Source of the DNA: a virus
Virus record (IMG/VR): IMGVR_UViG_3300031539_000131
Span: 1-38,386 of that record
Reading direction: 5' to 3' (one strand)
DNA: 38,386 nt
Positions 28,994 through 37,868 of this stretch are shown in pieces; the stretch's first letter is position 1, and each line of letters starts with the position of its first letter. The notes below the pieces were generated by a model. It had not been told where the DNA came from, searched no databases, and saw only the letters and a list, made by a program, of their open reading frames with translations. The translations under genes were made by a program, and so were the position numbers.

Positions 28994-29109
28994 TGGCTAA
29001 ACACTACGGGTACACTCTCAGGGAGATAGGTGAACTAGCGGAGCCTCAACTGGATGCACTTGTAGCGGGACTCATGTGGCTTAAGGAGATTGAGTTGAAG
29101 AATGAGTGA
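28511..29109 (+). CDS. Tail assembly chaperone, frameshifted long form (GT-like)
   Basis: A -1 slip at 28921-28927 would extend the chaperone into a frame that is open from 28906 to the TGA at 29107-29109. Reading through gives about 199 residues: 139 from the zero frame and 60 from the -1 frame. The extension includes VAKHYGYTLREIGELAEPQ and LDALVAGLMWLKEIEL, a helical acidic domain like the T part of lambda gpGT, which binds the tape measure. The -1 frame has no good independent start (a GTG at 28993 would lose much of the domain). The next gene overlaps it by 8 bp. Confidence 0.8.
28921..28927 (+). other. Programmed -1 frameshift slippery heptamer
   Basis: T TTT TTG in the zero frame of the chaperone (codons CGT TTT TTG CTT). 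It fits X XXY YYZ, and after a -1 slip both tRNAs re-pair on TTT. It lies in the segment where the two frames overlap, 64 bp before the zero-frame stop. A modest stem (GGGTT/AATCC at 28955-28970) lies downstream but is not convincing on its own. Confidence 0.8.
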
Positions 29110-29551
29110 GTACAGGGTAGCGATAACTGGCGTAGCGAATGTGCAGGAAGCGTTCGAGAAGATCAGGTTATCGGCTCTAAGGGAATGCGTAGACGCCGTG
29201 AGGATTACCGCCAAGAAGATTGTGGTGGACGCCAAAACCATAGCCCCTGTGGGTACACCTGAGTCAACTGGTATGCCTAACTACGAGATTTCATATGCCT
29301 ACATGAGAAGCATCAGGGATACGCCGCTAGAGATAACCTACGATAAGAGAAAGATAAGGGCGGGTGTGACGGCGGGAGGCAAGATAATTAACCCTAACAC
29401 GGGGCGTCCCGTAGACTACGCTGTCGCACTTGAGTTCGGCAGAAGCAGACAAGCCCCGAACGGGGTACTCACACCATCAGCACTTAAAAACATAACATAT
29501 TTAGTGGTTGAGGCGAAGAAGGCTGTTGTGAGGGGGATACTGAGCGTATGA
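29102..29551 (+). CDS. HK97 gp10-like tail completion protein
   Basis: 149 residues. An N-terminal strand (YRVAITGVANVQEAFEKI), a long helix containing AVRITAKKIVVDAKTIAPVG and a C-terminal EFGRSRQAPNGVLTPSALKN region match the gp10 family (tail completion/neck), which characteristically has a helix with VDAKxxAPVxTG and a final (E)FG(T)xxxPxxPF-type loop. It is unusual that this gene follows the chaperone rather than preceding the tube gene. ATG 29102 overlaps the GT frame by 8 bp. Confidence 0.75.
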   Translation: MSEYRVAITGVANVQEAFEKIRLSALRECVDAVRITAKKIVVDAKTIAPVGTPESTGMPNYEISYAYMRSIRDTPLEITYDKRKIRAGVTAGGKIINPNTGRPVDYAVALEFGRSRQAPNGVLTPSALKNITYLVVEAKKAVVRGILSV

Positions 29552-31713
29552 GTACATATGACGTAGGAGAAATAACCGTCTACATAGTGGCGGACACCAC
29601 TGGATTCGACAGAGGCATCAGTCGTTCACGCGACACCATGAACAGTTTCCAGCGCAGCATGCAGATAGCGGCAGGCGTAATGATGCGCGATCTCTTCTAC
29701 GGCTTCATCGGGGCAATACAGGAGGCAACCGATTTAGGTGCCGAGATGCAGACTCTCCGAAACAGTTTTGAGGCATTCACAGATGCGGCTGGTGCACAGG
29801 GAATAACTCTTGAACGCCTCAGAACCGCCACGATGAACATGGTGTCCGACGTTGACTTACTTACTCAGGCTAACCGTATGCTCTCAGCGGGTATGCCCAT
29901 CGACCAGATAGAGGAGTTGTTCGGCGGTGCAATTAAACTAGGTAAAGCCATGGGTATAGATGCGTCGATGGCTATAGAGAAACTGACTCTGGGTTTGGTT
30001 CGGCAGAGTTGGCGGCTGATGGATGACTTAGGCATCATCATGAGGGCTTCACAGGCATACAAGGAGTACGCGGAGAGCATCGGCGTGTCCACGTCGAGCC
30101 TCTCGGCATCACAGAAGCAGACGGCTTGGCAGATATATGGCATCAACCAGTTGCGTGAGAGGGTCGTCATACTACGTGACAACATAGGTGAAGCCGACAA
30201 AATGCTTGACCAGTTCGCAGCGTCCATGAGGAACCTCTACACAGCCATCGGGGAGAACATAGCCGCTGTACCCGTGGTGACAACTCTCCTTAACGCCTTC
30301 GCCCCTGTGGTAGGCATCGTGCTCGCACAGCAATTTATGGTGATGTCAGCCGCAGCATCCGCAGCGGGAAAGGCATTAACCGGGTTCCAGGCAGCGGCGG
30401 CGATGGGTGTAGCCCTATCCCCATACCTCGCATTCGCCGCCGTGATAGCGATGCTTCCTACATCCATCAAAGGCTACAGTATGGCGCTGCATGACTTGAG
30501 GATGGCTACTGATGACGTGTATGCGGCTCAGGAGCGCCTTAAACAGTCAACTGATGAACTGGATAAACTAATACAGCGGGTGGACACGACGGCATCCGCC
30601 TACGAGGACGCCCAGAACAAGGTGGCGGCTAACTATCAGGCGTTGCTCAGCGCCGTGGATGCTTACTCTGATGCGTTGAGTAGGCAGCAGACTATTGAGG
30701 ATGACCTTGAGAATGCGTTGCGCGTCAAGACGGTTGCCTACGCTGATTTCATTGCGGCGTTGCAGTTTGCTCGCGGCGAGACTGAGGCTTACCACGCTGT
30801 TCAGGCTGATTTGACGTGGGCTACAAGGGAGTCCGAGATGGTTTACCTGAGCCTTCAGAACACGTTGTTTGGTTTACAGGATACGTATAAGGCTCTGAGC
30901 GTTGAGATGGATGCGTTGCGTGCGAGCGATGATGAGACAACTCTAGCCACGATGGAATTAAATCTAGAGAGAGATAAACTCACGGTTGCCCATAATAAGG
31001 GGCAGATAAGCGACAAGGCGTATGAACGGGGCATGAAGCGACTCGGTAAGGCACAGGATGAACTGCGAGTAAAGAGTGATGAGAACAGGATAGCGCAGTT
31101 CAAGTTAACGAACCAGATGGATGATACACAGAATGGTATGACTGAAACTGAGAATAGTATAAATGCTCTAATTGCCGCCGATGACCAGTATGAGCAAACC
31201 ATGAATAATGTTATCACGCTTCAGAATCAGTTAATTGAGGCAACACAAGACCTTAACGCAGCGTTCGTCGCCACTCAATCCTCACTTGATATATATAATC
31301 AGTCGCAGATAGCTCTCGCTACAGCATATACTGATGCGTGGATGGCGGCGAAACTTGAGGCACTGGCAATAATAGAGGTAGATAAAGCCGCACAAGAAGC
31401 ATGGAATAACACGGTGAAGAGAGATGAAGAGAGAAGAAAAAGAGAACAAGAGGCGAGACCCCCTGATGATACAACTCCGGGTACAAACTCTTTCCCTACT
31501 CCTTCAGTTCCCTCACTTGAACCTACCACGCAGGGCGGAGGCGGGGCGATTGGCGGAGGTAACACGTTTAACCCGACAAGTAACTCTACATCCCTACAGG
31601 TGAACATCGGAACCGTGGTTGGCACAGATAAGGCTACGGCCGAGAAGACGGGTGAAATGGTCATCGACTACGTTGTACGTGGACTCAGAACTAGGGGCGT
31701 GAATGTGCGTTGA
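29548..31713 (+). CDS. Tape measure protein
   Basis: 721 residues, largest tail-lumen protein. Residues 1-230 contain ADTTGFDRGISRSRDTM and a TMP-type helical domain (LTQANRMLSAGMPIDQIEEL, LGLVRQSWRLMDDLGI) typical of phage tape measures. A hydrophobic region with probable membrane-interacting helices follows at about 245-305 (AFAPVVGIVLAQQFMVM, ALSPYLAFAAVIAML). Residues 310-590 are coiled coil, and the C-terminal 130 residues include a Pro/Thr and Gly-rich linker and a beta segment. At about 0.15 nm per residue the tail would be roughly 100 nm. Lack of a peptidase domain is noted. ATG 29548 overlaps the previous stop. Confidence 0.9.
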   Translation: MSTYDVGEITVYIVADTTGFDRGISRSRDTMNSFQRSMQIAAGVMMRDLFYGFIGAIQEATDLGAEMQTLRNSFEAFTDAAGAQGITLERLRTATMNMVSDVDLLTQANRMLSAGMPIDQIEELFGGAIKLGKAMGIDASMAIEKLTLGLVRQSWRLMDDLGIIMRASQAYKEYAESIGVSTSSLSASQKQTAWQIYGINQLRERVVILRDNIGEADKMLDQFAASMRNLYTAIGENIAAVPVVTTLLNAFAPVVGIVLAQQFMVMSAAASAAGKALTGFQAAAAMGVALSPYLAFAAVIAMLPTSIKGYSMALHDLRMATDDVYAAQERLKQSTDELDKLIQRVDTTASAYEDAQNKVAANYQALLSAVDAYSDALSRQQTIEDDLENALRVKTVAYADFIAALQFARGETEAYHAVQADLTWATRESEMVYLSLQNTLFGLQDTYKALSVEMDALRASDDETTLATMELNLERDKLTVAHNKGQISDKAYERGMKRLGKAQDELRVKSDENRIAQFKLTNQMDDTQNGMTETENSINALIAADDQYEQTMNNVITLQNQLIEATQDLNAAFVATQSSLDIYNQSQIALATAYTDAWMAAKLEALAIIEVDKAAQEAWNNTVKRDEERRKREQEARPPDDTTPGTNSFPTPSVPSLEPTTQGGGGAIGGGNTFNPTSNSTSLQVNIGTVVGTDKATAEKTGEMVIDYVVRGLRTRGVNVR

Positions 31714-34157
31714 TGGCTGACCTCATCCTCGGCGGCACACAGAGAACCTACAAGAACCTCGATATAACCTACGATGTGCGTAACCTCGACAACATATCAG
31801 GCGACGTAGTTGAGCCGATGCTTCTCCCAGACTTCACCATAGCCACCGTTGACCGCGAAGGCGGAGAGATATTCGGCGGCATCCTCGACACCCAGATAAC
31901 AAGATATGCATCTGATGGCTCAGAGTTACGCATAGAGGGCAACGACTACCGTGTGAAACTCCTCCAATACTTTACGCCCGTGGCGAGCATCGCCGGAACC
32001 ACGACAGCCGCCGCCCTCGGAACAATTCTCCTAGACTCCCCGATAAATGTATCCGTTGACGGAGACTTTGGGTACATCGCGGAACTTAGGACATGGGATA
32101 CGTGGGTTGAGTTCACCACCGAGATAGATATATTCAGTTATACGACGGTTGAGTTAGACCTACAGAAACCTGAATTGAATAACCTTGTGAACGCAGGTAC
32201 GTGGACGGGGTGCAACGCTGGGCTACGGTCATGCTTCTTCTACGATGGGGTCACGCAACGATACTATATTTTCGTGAAGAATGCGGCTAACGACCTCTAT
32301 TACTATCATAGTTTGGATGGGGTAATCTGGACGGGTGTAGACACCACGTATAACCCATCTGGGGATGCATGGGGCGTCGCGTGGTATAACAGCAAAGTCT
32401 ACTTGTTCACATATGATGGAGTATTCACAGACTTTTACCGTGGAACCATAACTGATGCCACGGGCGCAATAGGGTTCGCTGCGATAAGTGCAGACATATT
32501 CGCAGCCACAATCACCTTTGGACCTGTGTGGGACGATCAGGGTGACATGTGGGTGATACGAAACAACCTTGGCGGACAGGCTTACGAGTCAACGGATGAT
32601 GGTGCGACGTGGAACTACAGGTTTGGCCCCGGAGCAAATACGCTTCACGGCATTCTCCCCGTTGGTTCAGATGGAGACATGATTGGTTTTGCGTTAGATG
32701 TCCCAAACACAGATCTTGAGGAGTGGACTTGGGATCGGAGTGCGGGAACATTCACATTCACGGCTAAGGTGGAGGATGAGGACGGGGTTAACCAGTTTGA
32801 TGCCTGCTGCGATGCGGGGTATAACCCTTACATCATCTGGGTTGACACAAACACGGAGACATGGTACGGGGATAGGTTGAGTGGACCATGGGGTACGCAT
32901 CTTCTCAGCAACACCGCCGTAGAGCAGGCACCCACAATATCATGTGACGGCTACAGGAACGCCTACGTGTCCTACTGTAACCTCAACGGTGTGCCCTTCA
33001 AGAAGTACACTGACGGCAACATAGTTCAAAGTACGAGTGTCACGCACGGGCAACCCGTATACATCAGCAGCCCACGGGCGTACCTGCAAGATGGGATGAT
33101 AGCGGTGTTCTTCACGGAGATAGATAATGGCACACATGACCCCTACATGGTTGCCTTCGGTCCAGTAGGCATACGCCTCATTGAGGGTGCAACCACAGGC
33201 TACTTCCAGGGTGAGGCGGTGACTGGCAGCGGAGCCTTCGTTGACTGGGGTTGGTTGGTAGGTGACGGTCAATCACTCACCGACATCGTTTGGAGCATCC
33301 TAAAGGCTACTGATGACAGCGTGTTGACTGAAAATCAGTATATACCGTTTGACATCAGAATCGCGGGTGTGCCGTCAACCGAGACGAGCATCAAGATACG
33401 GGCAGACTTCACGGATACCGGGGTAGACCCATACGTATTCGAGTACACTCTCAGCGAGAGGATTGACGAGGTTTACCGCGACCTAGATTATGAGGGGTGC
33501 TTCGACGCGGTGGTGTGGCTCGCTGACTTGGCGGGAGCCGAAACCTATATGACGTATGTGGGCGGAACCTACACGCTTCACTTCGTCGAGAGCAGAGGCA
33601 CAGACATCAGCGACATAGTTACACTCAAATCGGGTTACGTTAACCTATACCCAGATATACCCCCCAACATTAAGGCGTTGAGCAGAACCCTCGACTTAAC
33701 CAGTTTCGCTAACAGCGTCAGAATCATAGGCGGCTTAGAGGGCGGAGTCACCCGCATAGACGTTGAGTTGCAGGACTGGGACGACTTGACTGCTAGAGGC
33801 GGCGAGGAATACTGGGCGGTGATACGTGACAGTGACATCATCACGACGGGCATGGGGCAGACGAGGGCAGCCATAGAGTTAACTAAACGTAACGCGGTTG
33901 TGGAGAGGGTTGAGGTGGAGTTCGTAGACCCGTATATAGCGGATATGGTTGGCATAGGTGACACGGTGCATCTGGTGGCGCACTTCGTAGATGAGTTTCT
34001 GGATGTGGATGGAGACTACCGGATAATCAGTTTGACGAGGCGCTATGGCGCGGATGGGGAGACGGTTACCGCGAGTCTGGTTAACAGGATGAGGTACACG
34101 GAGTTCTGGAACTATATGAAGAAGACGAATACGCTTGAGAGGTGGGCTACGGCATGA
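31713..34157 (+). CDS. Tail hub/tip protein with beta-propeller insert
   Basis: 814 residues from ATG 31713 (a TTG 31710 is also possible). Residues 1-145 (MADLILGGTQRTYKNLDITY, VDREGGEIFGGILDTQITRY, LRIEGNDYRVKLLQYF) and 530-800 (TLDLTSFANSVRIIGG, VDPYIADMVGIGDTVHL) look like the hub domains of baseplate proteins that form the tail tip. Between them, residues of about 150-500 repeat W-x-x-strand blades with Asp-box-like motifs STDDGATW (about 292) and SLDGVIWTG (about 200), as in sialidase-type propellers. The insert might bind or process host glycans. It follows the tape measure in canonical order. Confidence 0.75.
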   Translation: MADLILGGTQRTYKNLDITYDVRNLDNISGDVVEPMLLPDFTIATVDREGGEIFGGILDTQITRYASDGSELRIEGNDYRVKLLQYFTPVASIAGTTTAAALGTILLDSPINVSVDGDFGYIAELRTWDTWVEFTTEIDIFSYTTVELDLQKPELNNLVNAGTWTGCNAGLRSCFFYDGVTQRYYIFVKNAANDLYYYHSLDGVIWTGVDTTYNPSGDAWGVAWYNSKVYLFTYDGVFTDFYRGTITDATGAIGFAAISADIFAATITFGPVWDDQGDMWVIRNNLGGQAYESTDDGATWNYRFGPGANTLHGILPVGSDGDMIGFALDVPNTDLEEWTWDRSAGTFTFTAKVEDEDGVNQFDACCDAGYNPYIIWVDTNTETWYGDRLSGPWGTHLLSNTAVEQAPTISCDGYRNAYVSYCNLNGVPFKKYTDGNIVQSTSVTHGQPVYISSPRAYLQDGMIAVFFTEIDNGTHDPYMVAFGPVGIRLIEGATTGYFQGEAVTGSGAFVDWGWLVGDGQSLTDIVWSILKATDDSVLTENQYIPFDIRIAGVPSTETSIKIRADFTDTGVDPYVFEYTLSERIDEVYRDLDYEGCFDAVVWLADLAGAETYMTYVGGTYTLHFVESRGTDISDIVTLKSGYVNLYPDIPPNIKALSRTLDLTSFANSVRIIGGLEGGVTRIDVELQDWDDLTARGGEEYWAVIRDSDIITTGMGQTRAAIELTKRNAVVERVEVEFVDPYIADMVGIGDTVHLVAHFVDEFLDVDGDYRIISLTRRYGADGETVTASLVNRMRYTEFWNYMKKTNTLERWATA

Positions 34158-34573
34158 CAACCATAGGACCAGTCACATTAACAGTGCCCTCAGAGTACCG
34201 AAGAAGCGGATGGGATGTGACGGTGACTGTGCTACAGGGAACAGAGGCATTATTCACGAGTCTCCACGAGTTATTCGGAAAATGCAGTTACGGCACCACG
34301 ATTCACGGCGTTCCCGGTGCATACCCGTGGGGCGAGGACTTGGCTGCCGACGAGGTTAACACTCAGTACTGTGACTTCACGGACGGCACAAGCGGGAAGC
34401 CGATTGACGGGTGGTATCTGCTGAGAGGATTTAGCTATACGGAGGATGAGACTCCGGAGGGACACCACTACGTGATGGTGCTGAGCCTATTCCTCGTCGG
34501 CACGAACGCATTGTATGAGTGCGGGGAAATGGTGATAGACTTGGAGGATGTAGTCAATGACTGGCTTATGTGA
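34154..34573 (+). CDS. Small tail-tip associated protein
   Basis: 139 residues from ATG 34154 (ATGA overlap with the hub stop; GAGGTG about 9 nt before). A longer GTG start at 34142 is less likely. Mostly beta with a Gly-rich loop: TIGPVTLTVPSEYRRSGWDV, GAYPWGEDLAADEVNTQYCD, GWYLLRGFSYTEDETPEGHH. The shape resembles tail-tip adaptors, but no family is recognised. It lies between hub and fibre, so a baseplate-to-fibre connector is the natural guess. Confidence 0.65.
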   Translation: MTTIGPVTLTVPSEYRRSGWDVTVTVLQGTEALFTSLHELFGKCSYGTTIHGVPGAYPWGEDLAADEVNTQYCDFTDGTSGKPIDGWYLLRGFSYTEDETPEGHHYVMVLSLFLVGTNALYECGEMVIDLEDVVNDWLM

Positions 34574-34578
34574 AGTGA

Positions 34579-34710
34579 CTTAATATACCTAGCAAAGAGT
34601 TTGGTTTACCGATAGGAGTTACGAGTGTACGTGCGGTTAAAGATGGCGTTGAGTACCCTATTGACACTACTCATATACATAGTAGGACGGGTTCGGCTGG
34701 CGTAGTCAGG
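34579..34710 (+). other. Open in-frame extension of the fibre gene without a usual start codon
   Basis: In the frame of the fibre gene (stop TGA at 34576-34578) the 44 codons upstream of GTG 34711 are open and look coding: FGLPIGVTSVRAVKDGVEYP, IDTTHIHSRTGSAGVVRV. None is ATG, GTG or TTG; ATA 34585 or ATT 34660 would be needed. A +1/-1 join to the previous gene is excluded because the frame-1 stop at 34576 follows the zero-frame stop at 34571. Possible explanations are a rare start or a base error. Confidence 0.5.
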
Positions 34711-37212
34711 GTGCTCACACTCAACACTGGTGACTATTATAGCGGGGAAATTTTGGAGGCGGCATTTAGGAAAAATTGGGATGCCAACATCGGGGGCACT
34801 CAGCCCTTTGTGGCTAAACTGGATACTACGAATAAGTTGCTGATGCTGTATGGGACGGCTAAAGTGGCGGGTACGGCGGGTAACGGTTGGGCTAATAACA
34901 GGAACCCGATTGTATTCATTGATGACACTGAGATTGTCGTCGAGTTAGAGTCACCCATCAGCGACACGGGTGCGGTAGCCGCCAGAGATATAATATTCAA
35001 CTTCTACCTAATTCCCTCATTCGTTGAAACCATTCCAAGTGGAGAGACAAACTATCTACAACTCAGACTTGACGTGGATGAGGATGGATTACTCGCCGTC
35101 ATATCAAAGTACGTAAACTCTGTTGCTACGACTTTCTGGGATGGCTCAACTAAGGACGGCAACAGCGCACGCGACCCCGCAGCCAACAAGTTCTGGAAGT
35201 TCAAACTGGTGTTCAACGGTAAACCGGGTACGGCTGGCGCAACTGTATCAATCTACGCTAAGGTGGGGGTGACGAGGGTTGCGATGGAGGCTGATTCATG
35301 GATAGAACTCTATGACACGGTGGGTACACAGAACAGCCCCTTCAGTATCAGCGACCTCGCCTTCCACATCGCATATCCTTGTTATCAGATTTATACGCAG
35401 AACGATACCTACTTTGGGGCGGCTACGGCTGCCCAGAGCACCGAGTTGACAGTCACGTACCCTGACTTCCAGTTAAAGTGGAGTGACACGGACACCGACT
35501 ACACGGGCGGCGTAGAATTATTTGATGGCGACCCTGCGACTGGTGGGCAGAGGGTGTTGAGTCTTGACCACGAGTTCTCTGTGACAGATGACATCTACAT
35601 TCAGAATGGTTTAATTCGGCTCTACATTGATGAGTTGGCTCAATATGGTTTAAGAACTCTCTGTTATTCAACTTCATGGCTTGATGCATTTGATAGATTC
35701 TACCCATATCTCGTATCTTCTACTCAGACTCTTAGTTTTCCCCACCTTCTATCAATCACCAAGATAACACCTGAAGAATGTAAAGTTAAGATAAGGTTCC
35801 TTGATTCAGCAACAGTGAATCAAGACTATTACCTTGACGCTTACCTTACTTTACGGAGAGGCGAGTACGTTGTAGAACTTGAAATAATCAACGTTTACCC
35901 TACCCAGAACGTGAGATTCACCTATACTGATGCCACCAAATATCGTTTTGGGTATGCTGGTAACAACTATATTGGAGACGATGATTTAGACGTAACAGGA
36001 AATAATGCTATCCTCGGAGATAACTATCTCGTAGCCTTCGATGATGCGGGTGTAGCTGTAATTGGTTTCCTATTATCAAACCAGAAACCCGCAGGAGGTA
36101 ATGTAAGGTTCCAAGCCTCGGATGGCGGGGTGCTCGTCTACGAAGATGCACTTGTAGCAGATTTAACAATAACTAAATTATGGTTTGGTGCTGTACCATT
36201 TGCTTTAAAGGCTAACCTGTTTAAGGAGGCTGAGTCGGCTACCATAACGGCTGCCGTGAGGCTGTACCTCGACGGGGCGGGTGAGGACACTGACACCGAG
36301 AACACAGGCGTCTGGGCGGCGACAACCAACTGCGCCAAAGACGAGAACGACGCCACAGACCCACAGGTAGGAGCCAAAGACGTAAAGATAACGTCGTCCG
36401 CAGGAGGAGCCGTAGTAGCCACATGCACCCCCGCCGCACCACTCGGCAAGTTAACGAAGTTTGACAACCTGAAACTTTGGCTGTGGAGCGCGGCTGGGCC
36501 AGAGGTGGCGACAGTAACCATCAGACTCGTAGATGCGGATGGTGACTCATGCACTAAGGCTCAGGCGATAACGGATACGCCTACACAGTACAGCATCGCG
36601 TTACCTCATTCAGCCACGGATTTGCAGGGGTGGACACAGGTAGGAACATACGATTTCGCCACATTCACAAGCCTAACAGTTGAATGGACGGCGGTGGGAG
36701 CTAATGAGGATGTCTACGTTGACGGGCTTCACGAGTACATTGGCACCACCACCACGAGAGGCAGAGGAGAAACTCTAAGCGGAGGTTCAGCGGTGGTGCT
36801 GGATGCTATAAATGAAGATGTTCATTATCATGCTGTAAATGTCTTAACATTATTACCTATCGGAAGATATCTCCTTATAGAACGCGTTAAGAGTCTGGAT
36901 AACGTAGCCAGCGCAGTAAGGATGGCTGCATTTCAGGGTACACATGCAGACTACAACAACGAGGAACATATAGAAATCGCACGAACCCCCGGAGCAACTT
37001 TCAGTTACATTGCCACTGTATTTGATTTATCATCAATAGATTCTGGTGATACCATAGACTTTTATTGTATCAAGCGCTTAGTAACAGAGGATACTTTGAT
37101 TGTTGACTACTTCTTGATAATTCCTCTCGGTGATGGGCGTGATGGTGCAATGGATTTGGCTCACTCGGCTCTCCGTACATCAGATAACCGCCGCAGAGTC
37201 TACCGCCGCTAA
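34711..37212 (+). CDS. Tail fibre / receptor-binding protein
   Basis: 833 residues from GTG 34711, the first usual start; the true N-terminus probably lies farther upstream. Beta-rich throughout, without Cys-rich or membrane parts. Residues 1-240 look like a lectin-type domain (NYLQLRLDVDEDGLLAVISK and VFNGKPGTAGATVSIYAKVG). Residues about 500-690 hold a second carbohydrate-binding-like sandwich (VRLYLDGAGEDTDTENTG, VTIRLVDADGDSCTKAQA). The C-terminal part ends RTSDNRRRVYRR. Last gene of the rightward block and tail-distal, as expected for an adsorption protein. It overlaps the end of the minus-strand gene at 37180 by 33 bp. Confidence 0.75.
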   Translation: MLTLNTGDYYSGEILEAAFRKNWDANIGGTQPFVAKLDTTNKLLMLYGTAKVAGTAGNGWANNRNPIVFIDDTEIVVELESPISDTGAVAARDIIFNFYLIPSFVETIPSGETNYLQLRLDVDEDGLLAVISKYVNSVATTFWDGSTKDGNSARDPAANKFWKFKLVFNGKPGTAGATVSIYAKVGVTRVAMEADSWIELYDTVGTQNSPFSISDLAFHIAYPCYQIYTQNDTYFGAATAAQSTELTVTYPDFQLKWSDTDTDYTGGVELFDGDPATGGQRVLSLDHEFSVTDDIYIQNGLIRLYIDELAQYGLRTLCYSTSWLDAFDRFYPYLVSSTQTLSFPHLLSITKITPEECKVKIRFLDSATVNQDYYLDAYLTLRRGEYVVELEIINVYPTQNVRFTYTDATKYRFGYAGNNYIGDDDLDVTGNNAILGDNYLVAFDDAGVAVIGFLLSNQKPAGGNVRFQASDGGVLVYEDALVADLTITKLWFGAVPFALKANLFKEAESATITAAVRLYLDGAGEDTDTENTGVWAATTNCAKDENDATDPQVGAKDVKITSSAGGAVVATCTPAAPLGKLTKFDNLKLWLWSAAGPEVATVTIRLVDADGDSCTKAQAITDTPTQYSIALPHSATDLQGWTQVGTYDFATFTSLTVEWTAVGANEDVYVDGLHEYIGTTTTRGRGETLSGGSAVVLDAINEDVHYHAVNVLTLLPIGRYLLIERVKSLDNVASAVRMAAFQGTHADYNNEEHIEIARTPGATFSYIATVFDLSSIDSGDTIDFYCIKRLVTEDTLIVDYFLIIPLGDGRDGAMDLAHSALRTSDNRRRVYRR

Positions 37213-37398
37213 CCTAGCCTTCTTTCTTCTGTACTGAGTCCACTTCTTATATTTTGGACGCGTGACAACCCGTTTATTACATCCCTGTTTTGGGCACCTA
37301 TACCCAGAGTCACTGTCAACACACTCGCCTTGAAGAATCCATCCATGTGAAGGACAACGGTAATCTGTTTTATAACTGTGGGGCGAACCGCGAACCAT
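37180..37398 (-). CDS. Small zinc-finger protein
   Basis: 72 residues on the minus strand. The pattern YRCPSHGW, GEC, YRCPKQGCNKR gives four Cys plus a His, a zinc-finger or ribbon site, followed by a strongly basic stretch (VVTRPKYKKWTQYRRKK) suited to nucleic-acid binding. It ends 33 bp inside the fibre gene, convergent. Separated from the next leftward gene by a 117-bp gap with an AT-rich promoter-like segment, so it could be transcribed alone. A transcription regulator is plausible. Confidence 0.7.
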   Translation of the reverse strand: MVRGSPHSYKTDYRCPSHGWILQGECVDSDSGYRCPKQGCNKRVVTRPKYKKWTQYRRKKARLAAVDSAAVI

Positions 37399-37515
37399 AG
37401 GGTTAACAACTAGCCGTTCTAGACATAAAAACCTTACTACGAGAAATAAAAATCTGTGACAAGGCTAAATCTATTATCCTAGTTCTCTCCAAACTGTTAT
37501 GGTTTTTCTCTATCT

Positions 37516-37713
37516 TCATTCTTTCACCATCAACAAGTTAACTAGAATACATCCAATACACAGAACTAATTCTATAAATGCAATATACTTGTTTGGTTCC
37601 ATCATTACAAAGTATTTTCCTCTAAGGTGTTCACTGAACCTAACCGCATAACCAGCCAAGGCAGATATGTTTAAACCAATTACAACTATTTTTAGATAGG
37701 GATTAATCTTCAT
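37516..37713 (-). CDS. Two-span membrane protein
   Basis: 65 residues with two hydrophobic segments: LKIVVIGLNISALAGYAV near 7-24 and AFIELVLCIGCILVNLLMV near 44-62, linked by a charged loop RFSEHLRGKY. No motif recognised. ATG (complement of 37711-37713) overlaps the stop of the preceding gene (ATGA). It is followed by a gap of about 117 bp with a T-rich tract on its strand, a likely terminator. Confidence 0.7.
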   Translation of the reverse strand: MKINPYLKIVVIGLNISALAGYAVRFSEHLRGKYFVMMEPNKYIAFIELVLCIGCILVNLLMVKE

Positions 37714-37868
37714 TCAGTTTCCTCCTTGGTACTTGACACAGAACTAAGATTTATGATGGCTCCTTTTACCACAAGCATAAAAATATTATGGTTTTTGTCT
37801 TTGAATAGGATTGTAATGGTTCCATCAACGTTTTCATAAATATTTGTAATTTTATCAAAATCACTCAT
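37710..37868 (-). CDS. Hypothetical protein, 52 residues
   Basis: ATG complementary to 37866-37868, AAGGAG about 8 nt upstream; the stop at 37710-37712 overlaps the membrane gene start (ATGA). The product MSDFDKITNIYENVDGTITI, LFKDKNHNIFMLVVKGAIIN ... is a small beta-hairpin-rich protein without Cys. No family recognised. It is coupled on both sides in the leftward operon, which supports its reality. Confidence 0.65.
   Translation of the reverse strand: MSDFDKITNIYENVDGTITILFKDKNHNIFMLVVKGAIINLSSVSSTKEETE

Noticed and set aside
34154-34710. Frameshift fusion of the small tail-tip gene to the fibre gene
   Set aside because: The fibre frame has a TGA at 34576 which lies after the zero-frame stop at 34571, so no slip before the stop can enter the open fibre frame.
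4806-37212. Alternative genetic code (stop reassignment)
   Set aside because: TAA, TAG and TGA all end genes at sensible family lengths, and no long gene is interrupted by an in-frame stop.
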